A stretch of 8,817 bases of DNA from Bacillota bacterium (GCA_029268085.1 JAJUHD010000103.1:1-8817); one strand, 5' to 3'; shown: positions 1 through 6,995, counted from the stretch's first letter. The notes: generated by a model not told the origin, from the sequence alone. A program made the numbers and translations.

Positions 1-558
1 GTAAACCTCGTGCCAGACAGCACAAGTATCCGGCACCAGTCTCAGGCGTGGAAGCACCGTGTGGGCTATGTGCCCAAGGACCGAGATCAGGAAGGACTGA
101 TGCTGAACGCCTCGATACGAGAAAACTTATGTATGAGTTCCGTTCCGGAGATGACCGGAAAGATGCTTTTATTAAAGAATAGCGATCTCAACAGGCTGGC
201 AGAGAATTCGCGCGAGCAGTTCCATGTTAAGTGTATCGGCATCAGCCAGACGATTAACGCCTTGAGCGGGGGGAACAAACAGAAAATAAATCTCGGCCGT
301 TGGCTGAATAAAGATCTTCAGCTTCTGGTAGTTGACTGTCCGACACGCGGCGTCGATGTCGGTGTTAAGGCATATCTCTACCAGTGTCTTAAAGAAGCAA
401 AGGCAAAGGGCATGGCGATACTGATGATAACAGATGAGCTGCCTGAGGCGATAGGCATGGCCGATAACATAATTGTCATGAAAAACGGCGCTGTCTCAAG
501 CCAAATCAGCCGCAGCTCCGGCTTCAGCGAAGAATCCATTGTGCAGGTGATGATATGA
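1..558 (+). CDS. Sugar ABC transporter ATP-binding protein, C-terminal part (RbsA/MglA-like), 5' truncated by window edge
   Basis: The frame is open from base 1, so the true start lies outside. About 185 C-terminal codons are visible, against about 500 for the family, and they correspond to most of the second nucleotide-binding domain. Visible signs are GYVPKDRDQEGL (bases 64-99), typical of the second half of RbsA/MglA ATPases, the ABC signature LSGGNKQK (about 262-285), and a Walker B region reading VVDCPTRGVDVG. In this family Walker B is normally followed by Glu (DEPTRG). Here that position is Cys (TGT, 337-339), so this half-site may be catalytically weak. The H-loop region reads MITDELPE without His, as is usual for this half of the family. 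The protein would energise uptake of a monosaccharide or related compound at the cytoplasmic face of the membrane. Its stop overlaps the permease start, so the two are translationally coupled. The substrate cannot be told. Confidence 0.93.
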   Translation, partial: VNLVPDSTSIRHQSQAWKHRVGYVPKDRDQEGLMLNASIRENLCMSSVPEMTGKMLLLKNSDLNRLAENSREQFHVKCIGISQTINALSGGNKQKINLGRWLNKDLQLLVVDCPTRGVDVGVKAYLYQCLKEAKAKGMAILMITDELPEAIGMADNIIVMKNGAVSSQISRSSGFSEESIVQVMI

Positions 559-1529
559 AACGTAAAAAAATACAATTATATGATTTGCTCCCTTTGGCTG
601 CGCTGATTGTTCTTGTTGCCGCGTTCGGCATCGCCTCTCAGGGAAAGCTGTTTTCACTGTTCAACCTCAAGTCAATTTGCACACAGTCGATTCCCGTCAT
701 TATTGGCGGACTTGGCGTTATGTTTGTGGTTGCCATGGGAGGCTGCGATCTGTCGGTGGGGGCTGTTGCCGCTGTCTCTGCCACGGTGGCAGCATATCTT
801 GGAAGTCGGTACGGTGTGGGCGTTATGATTGCCGTAAGCCTAGTCATCGGACTTTTATGTGGAACTATTGTAGGAACTCTTATTTCCCGGCTGCATGTAC
901 CATCATTTATGGTGACATTGGCAGTACTAATCGGTATGCGTGGCTTTCTGAACGTGCTGCTGGTAGCATGGGGACAGGTATATAATCCCGCCGGCATTCA
1001 GAGCCTGAGTTCTTTTGGCGTTGGTCTGCTGCTGACTGCAGTACTTATTATTGTGTTTGGTTATCTTTTTGAGAAAACAAGCTTTGGCTATTTCTGCAAG
1101 GGCATGGGCGAAAATGAGAACGTTATGAAAAGCATAGGCGTTAATACCGAGAAAATGCGCCTTATCGCCTATATCCTTTCCGGACTGACCGCCGCGATTA
1201 TGGGACTTGTGCTGATTTCAAGCGTTGGCGGCTCCAGCAGTACCCTTGGCCAGTTTATGGAAATGAAAATCCAGATGGCTATTTTTCTGGGCGGGGTGCT
1301 TGTCAGCGGCGGTATGAAGTCGAAAATATATAAGCTGATTATGGGCTCTCTCAGTATTACGGTCATCGTTAACGGTCTTACTCTCAGCGGCGCAGACGGA
1401 GGTATCTCCGAACTGGTGGAAGGCATTCTGCTTATGCTCATTCTGTATATGACCATCAAAACATCTGATTATTCGGTTAAGGGCAAAAAGCAAAAGAAAG
1501 ACGCAAAGATTGCGTCTTCCGTTGGATAA
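555..1529 (+). CDS. Sugar ABC transporter permease, RbsC-like (BPD_transp_2 family)
   Basis: This 324-residue integral membrane protein has the usual length for RbsC/XylH/MglC-type permeases. I see about nine or ten hydrophobic segments, near residues 11-28, 43-60, 66-82, 88-110, 116-137, 152-171, 203-223, 239-252, 258-278 and 287-301. GGCDLSVGAVAA (62-73) matches the family motif GGxDLSVG. GMGENENVMKSIGVN (183-197) matches the cytoplasmic loop that usually reads GxNxxAAxxxGI and is thought to contact the ATPase. The C-terminus is a Lys-rich cytoplasmic tail. The start ATG overlaps the stop of the ATPase gene (ATGA, 555-558) with little ribosome binding site of its own, which indicates coupled translation. 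It forms the translocation channel for a sugar or related compound. The substrate is not deducible, and the periplasmic-type binding protein is not in the window. Confidence 0.93.
   Translation: MKRKKIQLYDLLPLAALIVLVAAFGIASQGKLFSLFNLKSICTQSIPVIIGGLGVMFVVAMGGCDLSVGAVAAVSATVAAYLGSRYGVGVMIAVSLVIGLLCGTIVGTLISRLHVPSFMVTLAVLIGMRGFLNVLLVAWGQVYNPAGIQSLSSFGVGLLLTAVLIIVFGYLFEKTSFGYFCKGMGENENVMKSIGVNTEKMRLIAYILSGLTAAIMGLVLISSVGGSSSTLGQFMEMKIQMAIFLGGVLVSGGMKSKIYKLIMGSLSITVIVNGLTLSGADGGISELVEGILLMLILYMTIKTSDYSVKGKKQKKDAKIASSVG
1485..1518 (-). terminator. Probable intrinsic terminator of the PRD regulator, antisense within the permease 3' end
   Basis: Bases 1498-1506 (AAGACGCAA) and 1510-1518 (TTGCGTCTT) are perfect 9-bp inverted repeats around a 3-base loop. 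Read on the - strand, the hairpin comes 16 bases after the regulator stop codon and is followed by a T-rich tract (complement of the A-rich run 1485-1497). This is the arrangement of a rho-independent terminator. On the + strand no T-run follows, so it would not be an efficient terminator for the permease. The hairpin lies inside the last codons of the permease. Confidence 0.6.
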
Positions 1530-1534
1530 TTAAT

Positions 1535-3496
1535 TTACAAAAGCTGGAGCAGATCTTCAAAAGACTGTATCTGCATGACTTTTTTGCGTTTATCCCAACT
1601 GCAGAGATTGTTGACAAGATAGTTAAGCAGTGTGCCGAACAAGGGAAGATCAGTTTCCGATATTGATAGAAGGAAAATTGTGCTGACCTTTTGAGAGCCC
1701 CAGAGAATCGGCTTTCTAAGCTGCATGAATGCGATAATGGTCTTGGATGGGCCTAAAACTCTTACACGAGGAATGGCAACTCCGTTTTCTACCGCAGTTG
1801 AAGACAGCTCCTCCCGCTCCAGCGCACGATTGGTGCACTCTTCAGTGGCATAACCGAGCTGTGAAATGTGATAGGTCAGGAAGGTGATAACCTCCTGTTC
1901 GTTGGAGAAGTCCTGATCGATAAAGAAAAGATCCCTGTCAAAATAGCTTTTGGGATGCCGGGGCAGCTTTTGGAAAAACAAAGAATCCCGGCACTCCCGC
2001 AGTAACGCATTAAGCTGTAGGAATGCTTCGTCTCCAAAGGATGCGGGAATGGTTAGATGAGGAATGCTTACCAGCTCAGGGCGCACAGTTTCCAGCCGTA
2101 CGGTGGATAGGATTATTTTTGGACTAGCCAAGGTTATCTGTGTTTTTTCGTAGATCGAGTAAGGCCCGCGCAAGTCTATGGTGTCACCGTAGATTGATTG
2201 TATCTGGCTGGCAAGCATATTGCGGTCACTGCGTCCGAGATGACTTACAAAGGCCACGGGAATCCCGTTTTTAAAATGCCGTTTGGCTGTGCGGTGAGAT
2301 GAAGTAATCAGTATATCGGCAAAATAACCCCACTCATCCTCTCCTACACTCATTCCGTAGACAGACTGAAAACAGTTCCGAATGGTCATTGCCAGCTCAA
2401 AGAAATATATAAACCGGGACTTAATTGCTGGCAGCAGAGGATTGCGCCGCTCGTAGCTGTAACGCAGACGCTTTTCCAGCCTGAAAATATGAATAGCCAG
2501 GTCTGCATAAAGCTGCTTGTCCTGTGAAAAATCAACGCCGTATTCAGCCAGAATTCTCTGAAGGAACAAGTCTGTGGTTCGCAGAGCGTTTTGATCAAGA
2601 TGCCGCAGTATCTCATCCGGATCATCAGATGCGAACGACGGATGCTGGCGAAAAGACAGGGAAACCATGACACCAATTCGCTCGTTTGCATCAAAGACGG
2701 TCTGGATGTCGTTTTCGATACTGTCCATAAGTTCGTTCACGAGCGGAGCAACGTTGAGAATATCCGGAGTTACGTCGATAAGCGTATCAAGCGGATGTCC
2801 GGTGCGAATACGGAATTCCGCGACAGCAATATTAAAGACCAGACCGATCAGGTCATAGTCATCCATCTTGATGTTTTTGCTGCGTATGACGTTTTTAGTC
2901 AGCTCCAGAATGCTGTAAAAGGTGTAGGGATTAAGCTGAGTGTCCTGTAAAAATACGCCCTCTCTGGAGTGATAGTCCCAGCTTTCGGAAAATATTTTGG
3001 TCAGAACCAGCCGCCGATTCCACTCGCTGGTTTCAATTGAAATACGGTTTTCTCTGCGGTTGAGGTAAAGATTTGGACGGCGCATGGTAACCAGCTTGCG
3101 AAGATAGCGGATGTCGTTTTCCAGTGTTGTCCGGCTGATAAACATTTCATCCTCAAGATCTCCGAGCTGAAATGCCGTATCCGACAGAAGCAGTTTTACC
3201 AAAAGGAAATTTGCTCTATCCTCACGCGACTGGAGTGTATCCGGCGTATGCGCAAGATCGCTCAAAATGGGAGAGACCTCCTCCGGCATTCTCAGAATCA
3301 GCCCTTTTCCGCGCGTGGTTTCAATCTTGGCGCCATGCCGTTCCAACACATTGTTCAGCACAATTACATCATTGCGAACCGTACGGTCGGAAACCTCAAG
3401 CAGCGAAGCAAGCTCTTTGCTTGTCACCACACGCTGCTGGGTTTTGAGAAGCGCGAGCAGTTGCCTTTGCCGTCCGTGCAGTAATTCATTTTCCAT
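1535..3496 (-). CDS. BglG/LicR-type PRD regulator with EIIB- and EIIA-like domains, phosphorylation sites degenerate
   Basis: At 653 residues this is a typical length for LicR/MtlR/ManR-type activators. Domains in order are: DNA-binding HTH (about 8-65, recognition region TSKELASLLEVSDRTVRNDV), a second Mga-like HTH (about 92-150), PRD1 (about 190-290), PRD2 (about 310-410), EIIB-like (about 411-500) and EIIA of the mannitol/fructose type (about 515-653). The N-terminus is HTH rather than an RNA-binding CAT domain, so it should be a DNA-binding regulator and not an antiterminator. In this family PTS phosphorylation of PRD, EIIB and EIIA residues tunes activity. Here the EIIA active-site His is Arg (VAIPR, residue 577, codon 1766-1768). 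The first PRD1 His appears to be Asn222 and the EIIB Cys appears to be Ser418, while PRD2 keeps His336. The ribosome binding site AAGGGGG (3504-3510) supports the start. It is divergent from the aldolase and convergent with the ABC genes, which are its likely targets. Confidence 0.9.
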   Translation of the reverse strand: MENELLHGRQRQLLALLKTQQRVVTSKELASLLEVSDRTVRNDVIVLNNVLERHGAKIETTRGKGLILRMPEEVSPILSDLAHTPDTLQSREDRANFLLVKLLLSDTAFQLGDLEDEMFISRTTLENDIRYLRKLVTMRRPNLYLNRRENRISIETSEWNRRLVLTKIFSESWDYHSREGVFLQDTQLNPYTFYSILELTKNVIRSKNIKMDDYDLIGLVFNIAVAEFRIRTGHPLDTLIDVTPDILNVAPLVNELMDSIENDIQTVFDANERIGVMVSLSFRQHPSFASDDPDEILRHLDQNALRTTDLFLQRILAEYGVDFSQDKQLYADLAIHIFRLEKRLRYSYERRNPLLPAIKSRFIYFFELAMTIRNCFQSVYGMSVGEDEWGYFADILITSSHRTAKRHFKNGIPVAFVSHLGRSDRNMLASQIQSIYGDTIDLRGPYSIYEKTQITLASPKIILSTVRLETVRPELVSIPHLTIPASFGDEAFLQLNALLRECRDSLFFQKLPRHPKSYFDRDLFFIDQDFSNEQEVITFLTYHISQLGYATEECTNRALEREELSSTAVENGVAIPRVRVLGPSKTIIAFMQLRKPILWGSQKVSTIFLLSISETDLPLFGTLLNYLVNNLCSWDKRKKVMQIQSFEDLLQLL

Positions 3497-3569
3497 GATA
3501 TAACCCCCTTATTTATCTATCTGGATGGGTTTAGTACTTTAATCTTAATCATTACAAACAAAATTTAAA

Positions 3570-3581
3570 TTGCTATAGCAA
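3570..3581. promoter_or_regulatory. Perfect 12-bp palindrome in the regulator-aldolase intergenic region
   Basis: TTGCTATAGCAA is a perfect inverted repeat lying between two divergent genes, immediately upstream of the aldolase ribosome binding site (AAAGGAG, 3585-3591). A second, weaker AT-only palindrome (AATTTAAATT, 3562-3571) adjoins it. In divergent regulator-target pairs such symmetric sites are often operators. The rest of the 103-bp region is AT-rich. I could not fix a convincing -35/-10 pair in it, although TTTAAT at 3538-3543 could be a -10 box for the aldolase. Function is inferred only. Confidence 0.35.
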
Positions 3582-3599
3582 CGTAAAGGAGAAATCAAA

Positions 3600-4238
3600 A
3601 TGAAGTATCAGGAAATTCGCCAGCAGGTTCTGGACGCTATACTTGAGGCCACAGCTCTTGGACTGATCCACGGCACCTCAGGCAACATTGCGGTTCGTGA
3701 TTTTAAGGATAATGTTATTGCAATAACTCCGAGCGGCCGTCCCTATGATACTATGAAGGTGGAGGATATATCCATTGTAACTCCTGACGGAGAATGGATC
3801 GACGGACCGTATAAGCCCTCGTCCGAGACACCCATGCACACGGCTGTTTTCCGCGCGCGTCCCGATGTCGGAGCCACTGTACATAACCATGGAATGTTTT
3901 GCACAGTTATGGCTATGGCCTGCAAAGAGCTTATGCCAACAACGCCTCCTCAGGCCGAGTTTTCACCTATTCGGGTTGTGCCATTTGAAATGCCCGGAAC
4001 AAAAGAACTGGCCGAGCATGTAGTGAATACTCTCGGTCAGGGTCGCGCCGTATTGCTGAAAAACCATGGCTCCTTCTGCTGCGGAAAGGACATCAAGGCA
4101 GCAATGGCGGCCGCCGTATATACGGAAGAGGCTGCTCAGGTCGCTTATTACGCAAGCCTGCTGGGAAAGTTTGAGCCGCTGCCTGAGAAGATAATAGCCG
4201 ATATCCAGGCTATGATCGCCGCCGACAAGGCTGTTTGA
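3600..4238 (+). CDS. Class II aldolase, L-fuculose-phosphate aldolase-like (FucA/AraD family)
   Basis: This 212-residue protein has the usual length for FucA-type zinc aldolases or ribulose-phosphate 4-epimerases. GTSGNIAVR (25-33) is the phosphate-binding loop signature. SSETPMH with Glu76, VHNHG with His95 and His97, and LLKNHGS with His156 correspond to the catalytic Glu73 and zinc ligands His92, His94 and His155 of E. coli FucA. All are present, so the enzyme should be active. It would cleave a ketose-1-phosphate to dihydroxyacetone phosphate and an aldehyde, in the cytoplasm. The sugar could be fuculose, rhamnulose-like, 5-deoxyribulose or another phosphate ester, and the sequence does not decide. 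No isomerase or kinase lies beside it. A strong ribosome binding site AAAGGAG precedes the ATG by 8 bases. The divergent PRD regulator is the likely controller, and the ABC importer beyond it may bring in the substrate. A strong terminator follows. Confidence 0.88.
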   Translation: MKYQEIRQQVLDAILEATALGLIHGTSGNIAVRDFKDNVIAITPSGRPYDTMKVEDISIVTPDGEWIDGPYKPSSETPMHTAVFRARPDVGATVHNHGMFCTVMAMACKELMPTTPPQAEFSPIRVVPFEMPGTKELAEHVVNTLGQGRAVLLKNHGSFCCGKDIKAAMAAAVYTEEAAQVAYYASLLGKFEPLPEKIIADIQAMIAADKAV

Positions 4239-4260
4239 GAAGGCGGCAGAGTCAGGTCAT

Positions 4261-4311
4261 GAAAAAGTGTGTAAACGAAAAGCATAGGCGGTGTTTACAC
4301 ACCTTTTCTTT
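4261..4311 (+). terminator. Rho-independent terminator after the aldolase
   Basis: GTGTGTAAAC (4267-4276) and GTTTACACAC (4293-4302) form a perfect 10-bp stem with a 16-base loop. The pairing extends to about 16 bp with one mismatch through the flanking A-run and T-run (4261-4266 with 4303-4308). The T-rich tract CTTTTCTTT follows. It separates the aldolase transcript from the downstream hydrolase-activator unit. Confidence 0.85.
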
Positions 4312-4345
4312 ATATTTGTCAAGAAACATGATATATGAGGATATT

Positions 4346-4373
4346 TTGACCAGTTTATTCATTGAAATATAAA
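4346..4373 (+). promoter_or_regulatory. Candidate sigma-A promoter for the PhlG-like hydrolase and activator
   Basis: TTGACC (4346-4351) and TATAAA (4368-4373) are each one base from the -35 and -10 consensus, with a 16-base spacer. They lie just after the aldolase terminator. Transcription would start near 4380, leaving a leader of about 115 bases before the hydrolase ATG. The leader holds a small CGGC/GCCG hairpin (about 4407-4420) but no element I recognise. The promoter is inferred from sequence alone. Confidence 0.55.
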
Positions 4374-4480
4374 TTTATACACAGCAGACGCTATAAGCTG
4401 GAGGATCGGCTAAAAGGCCGTTGATTTATTCTAACATAGCCAATAAAAATGTTCTACTATATAACAGCGATATCCGTTGG

Positions 4481-4487
4481 AAAGGAG
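4481..4487 (+). promoter_or_regulatory. Ribosome binding site that fixes the hydrolase start at 4497
   Basis: AAAGGAG lies 9 bases upstream of ATG 4497. The in-frame ATG at 4449 has no such site before it and would add 16 residues that include the ribosome binding site itself as codons. The downstream start is therefore preferred. Confidence 0.8.
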
Positions 4488-4496
4488 CTTGAACTA

Positions 4497-5369
4497 ATGG
4501 GAGATTTTTATAGTACGGGAAGGGAAATGACTCATCCGTACACCAGCGGCATTTTTTTCGGACAGCTAAGCTACGAACAGCTGAGGCAAATGACTCCAGA
4601 ACTGACAGAACAGGAAAAACAAGCCTTATCCGCAAAGCACTTCTATGAACCCATGGCATCTCTGACGCCCGAACATGAAGCGGCAATTGCCGCTCCGCCG
4701 CTCAGCCCGGATGAATGTTTTTTGCCCGGAGATATCGGCGCAATTCTTCTTGATAAGAGGTCGACCGCAGCCGAAAACGGTTACGGTGTACTGCCTAACG
4801 GTGTGGGCTATGCGGCAATCAAAATTGAACAGGAAGGGATCACGGATGAGATGATAAAAAAATACCGTGAAGAGTTTGCTCATGATGGTCCCCGAACTCT
4901 GTTTTATAAAATTTGGTTTCCCGGTATGCATCTGCTCCATTATGAAAACGGAGTTGCTGAAAACTTCGGATGGGGGATGTTAAATCTGGAGATGGAGATG
5001 GAGAATTTTACATTCAGGCATCTGGGCATCTGCAAAGAAGACATTCCTGTCAGGGATCCTGACTGCATCTGTCTGCTGGGCATATATGGCCGAGGATGGC
5101 AGATCGCATATCCCGAAAAGCCGCCAGTTTATACCTGTATGGTCCAGCACACCAGACAGACTTCGGCTGGGCGTGAGCTTCGTGTGCGCTACTGGAGCGG
5201 TATCGCCTTTGGTCCGGACGGCAGTCTTGAATTTCACGTTAATCCCGACCACGGCCAGACATGTGAGCAGATGAGGCTTATGATGGAACACTGTATGCGC
5301 GAATACAGCAATGAGCTAAAGCTGATTAAAGAGTTCTGGAATATGGCAACTGAAGCAACAATACAGTAA
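4497..5369 (+). CDS. DAPG hydrolase (PhlG) / phloretin hydrolase family protein
   Basis: This 290-residue soluble protein has no signal peptide or membrane segment. I recognise the PhlG/phloretin hydrolase family by ENGYGVLPNGVGYAA (93-107), GITDEM (114-119), LFYKIWFPGMH (135-145) and the C-terminal EHCMREYSNEL (264-274). Family members are zinc-dependent hydrolases that cleave a C-C bond next to a carbonyl on a phenolic ring, such as diacetylphloroglucinol to monoacetylphloroglucinol plus acetate, or phloretin to phloroglucinol plus a phenylpropionate. PhlG uses two His and two Glu ligands with a His-x3-Glu pair. Here His145, an acidic residue in MEMEN (Glu167 or Glu169), and His265/Glu269 are the likely equivalents. 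The true substrate is unknown and could be a flavonoid-derived phenol or another beta-diketone. The sigma-54 activator follows after 33 bp, probably in the same operon. An ATG at 4449 is possible but less likely. The family call comes from memory of motifs, without a search. Confidence 0.75.
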   Translation: MGDFYSTGREMTHPYTSGIFFGQLSYEQLRQMTPELTEQEKQALSAKHFYEPMASLTPEHEAAIAAPPLSPDECFLPGDIGAILLDKRSTAAENGYGVLPNGVGYAAIKIEQEGITDEMIKKYREEFAHDGPRTLFYKIWFPGMHLLHYENGVAENFGWGMLNLEMEMENFTFRHLGICKEDIPVRDPDCICLLGIYGRGWQIAYPEKPPVYTCMVQHTRQTSAGRELRVRYWSGIAFGPDGSLEFHVNPDHGQTCEQMRLMMEHCMREYSNELKLIKEFWNMATEATIQ

Positions 5370-5402
5370 AGATTATTATCATTACGGTAAAGGAGAAACC
5401 GT

Positions 5403-6995
5403 ATGGACCAATACCTGGCTATCCGAAATGTTAGAAAAAAACTGCAGGAACTGATTGCTTCAGTGTCGGATTCAAGGATTTTAGCTAGTCTTATGGAAAT
5501 CGACGAGGATTTGAAAGTGTTCCACAACGGAGGTATTGATTTTAAAGAGGTGGTGGACAGCCTAGATGACAGCCTGATGATAACCGATGCCAACGGGGTG
5601 GTTATATATATCAATCCAGCATATACACGTAATACCGCAATCACTCAGGAAGAAGTGTTAAACAGGAATATCCATGATATGATCGGTGCGGATAAGCTGT
5701 TTACCGGAGGGGCCGTAATTGGGGTTTTAGAGGAAAAAAAGCGGATTTTTCGGCTTTCAACTACATATAAAACCAATCCGCCGCTTGTGGGCTATGTGGT
5801 TGGCACACCGATATTTAATACAGACGGGAGTCTGCACCAAGTCGTTGCCTGCAGCCGTCCAATTTTAACTTTAAAAGCGCTGCAAGATGATTTTGAAACT
5901 TTTGTCAGGGAAGTCAACTCACTGAAACTAAAGCAGAGTATTACCCGACAGCCCGATAAGATTCTGACAGAGCGGATGATTGGCCGCAACGGCTCACTGG
6001 AAAGTATTTGCACTCTGATCGACCACGTGGCGCCTACAGACGCTACGATCCTTATAACCGGAGAATCCGGAGTGGGGAAAGAGGCTGTGGCTGACGAAAT
6101 TTACCGAAAAAGTCTCCGCAGCGATAAGCCGTATATCAAAATCAATTGTGCCTCAATTCCGGCCCATCTATTGGAGTCGGAATTGTTTGGATATGAAAAA
6201 GGCGCCTTTACCGGAGCCAGCACAAAAGGGAAAATGGGCCTGTTTGAGTATGCAAATAACGGCACGCTCCTGCTGGACGAGATCGGTGATATGCCAATGG
6301 AACTGCAGGTTAAGCTGCTTAGGGCCATCCAGACACAGGAAATAATGCGTATTGGAGGAACAAAGCCCATACAATTGAATATCCGTTTTTTGGCGCTGAC
6401 TAACGCCGACTTAAAGAAAAAAGTGGCGGACGGCACTTTCCGGCGTGACTTATATTACCGTCTCAATGTTATCCCGATCCGGGTTCCGCCGCTTCGGGAG
6501 AGACAGCAGGATTTAGAGGAACTGTGCAACCACTTTATACGGCTATTCGGAGAAAAATACGGGCGATCCTTCCGGCTGACCCGGCAGCAGATGAATTACT
6601 TAAAGCAGTATTCATGGCCGGGAAATATTCGTGAGCTTGAAAATGTTATCGAGTATCTGGTCCTGTGCAGCTCGGGTATAGGACAGGTGGGAGACGATAT
6701 GCTGATAAGTCTGCTAAACATATCTACCGAGAACACACGGCTTAATAGAGCAGAGGCAACGGTTTCCAATAGCATTACTCAAGAAAACCATGGAACGCAG
6801 CAGCCAAGCTTGAATTCTAACCAGCAAATGGATTTTGCATCAGCCGTTAGGATCTATGAAAGACAAATTCTGGAACAGGTGTTGAGTAACTCCTCTTCAC
6901 TTCGGGAGGCAGGAGAAAAGCTAAACTTGAACGCATCGACCATTTGCCGGAAAATAAAACAATATAATATTCAATATGATAAAAAATATAAATAA
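5403..6995 (+). CDS. Sigma-54-dependent transcriptional activator with PAS sensor domain
   Basis: This 530-residue bacterial enhancer-binding protein has a short helical N-terminus (1-45), a PAS domain (about 48-155, with DSLMITDANGVVIYINPAY at 56-74), a linker helix (about 158-185), an AAA+ domain (about 192-425) and a Fis-type HTH (about 495-522). The AAA+ motifs are complete: Walker A GESGVGKE (220-227), GAFTGA (267-272, the sigma-54 contact loop), Walker B LLLDEIGD (289-296), sensor I ALTNADL, the Arg-finger region FRRDLYYRLNV (346-356) and sensor II WPGNIREL (405-412). It should therefore remodel the sigma-54 holoenzyme by ATP hydrolysis, in response to a ligand sensed by PAS. There is no receiver domain, so it is not a classical two-component regulator. 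A good AAAGGAG site (5389-5395) precedes the ATG. Its position right behind the hydrolase suggests it responds to that enzyme's substrate or product. This link is inferred. Confidence 0.94.
   Translation: MDQYLAIRNVRKKLQELIASVSDSRILASLMEIDEDLKVFHNGGIDFKEVVDSLDDSLMITDANGVVIYINPAYTRNTAITQEEVLNRNIHDMIGADKLFTGGAVIGVLEEKKRIFRLSTTYKTNPPLVGYVVGTPIFNTDGSLHQVVACSRPILTLKALQDDFETFVREVNSLKLKQSITRQPDKILTERMIGRNGSLESICTLIDHVAPTDATILITGESGVGKEAVADEIYRKSLRSDKPYIKINCASIPAHLLESELFGYEKGAFTGASTKGKMGLFEYANNGTLLLDEIGDMPMELQVKLLRAIQTQEIMRIGGTKPIQLNIRFLALTNADLKKKVADGTFRRDLYYRLNVIPIRVPPLRERQQDLEELCNHFIRLFGEKYGRSFRLTRQQMNYLKQYSWPGNIRELENVIEYLVLCSSGIGQVGDDMLISLLNISTENTRLNRAEATVSNSITQENHGTQQPSLNSNQQMDFASAVRIYERQILEQVLSNSSSLREAGEKLNLNASTICRKIKQYNIQYDKKYK

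Noticed and set aside
197..211. TGGCAGAGAATTCGC, with the GG-N10-GC spacing of a sigma-54 promoter
   Set aside because: It lies inside the ATPase coding region, matches only the minimal GG and GC, and is not upstream of any gene start within a sensible distance.
638..997. 119-residue open frame antisense to the permease
   Set aside because: It is opposite a clear membrane protein gene, has Pro/Thr-rich composition typical of antisense shadows, and has no translation signal that I can see.
1535..3496. Reading the PRD protein as an RNA-binding antiterminator (BglG/LicT class)
   Set aside because: The N-terminus is a helix-turn-helix and not a CAT RNA-binding domain, and I see no antiterminator-terminator pair ahead of the aldolase.
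4449..4496. Upstream ATG giving a 306-residue hydrolase
   Set aside because: It has no ribosome binding site, and the AAAGGAG before ATG 4497 is a strong and well-spaced site. The extra 16 residues do not resemble the start of the family.
4374..4496. Possible riboswitch or attenuator in the hydrolase leader
   Set aside because: Only a 4-bp CGGC/GCCG stem and a few T residues are present. No known riboswitch core or competing stems could be seen.
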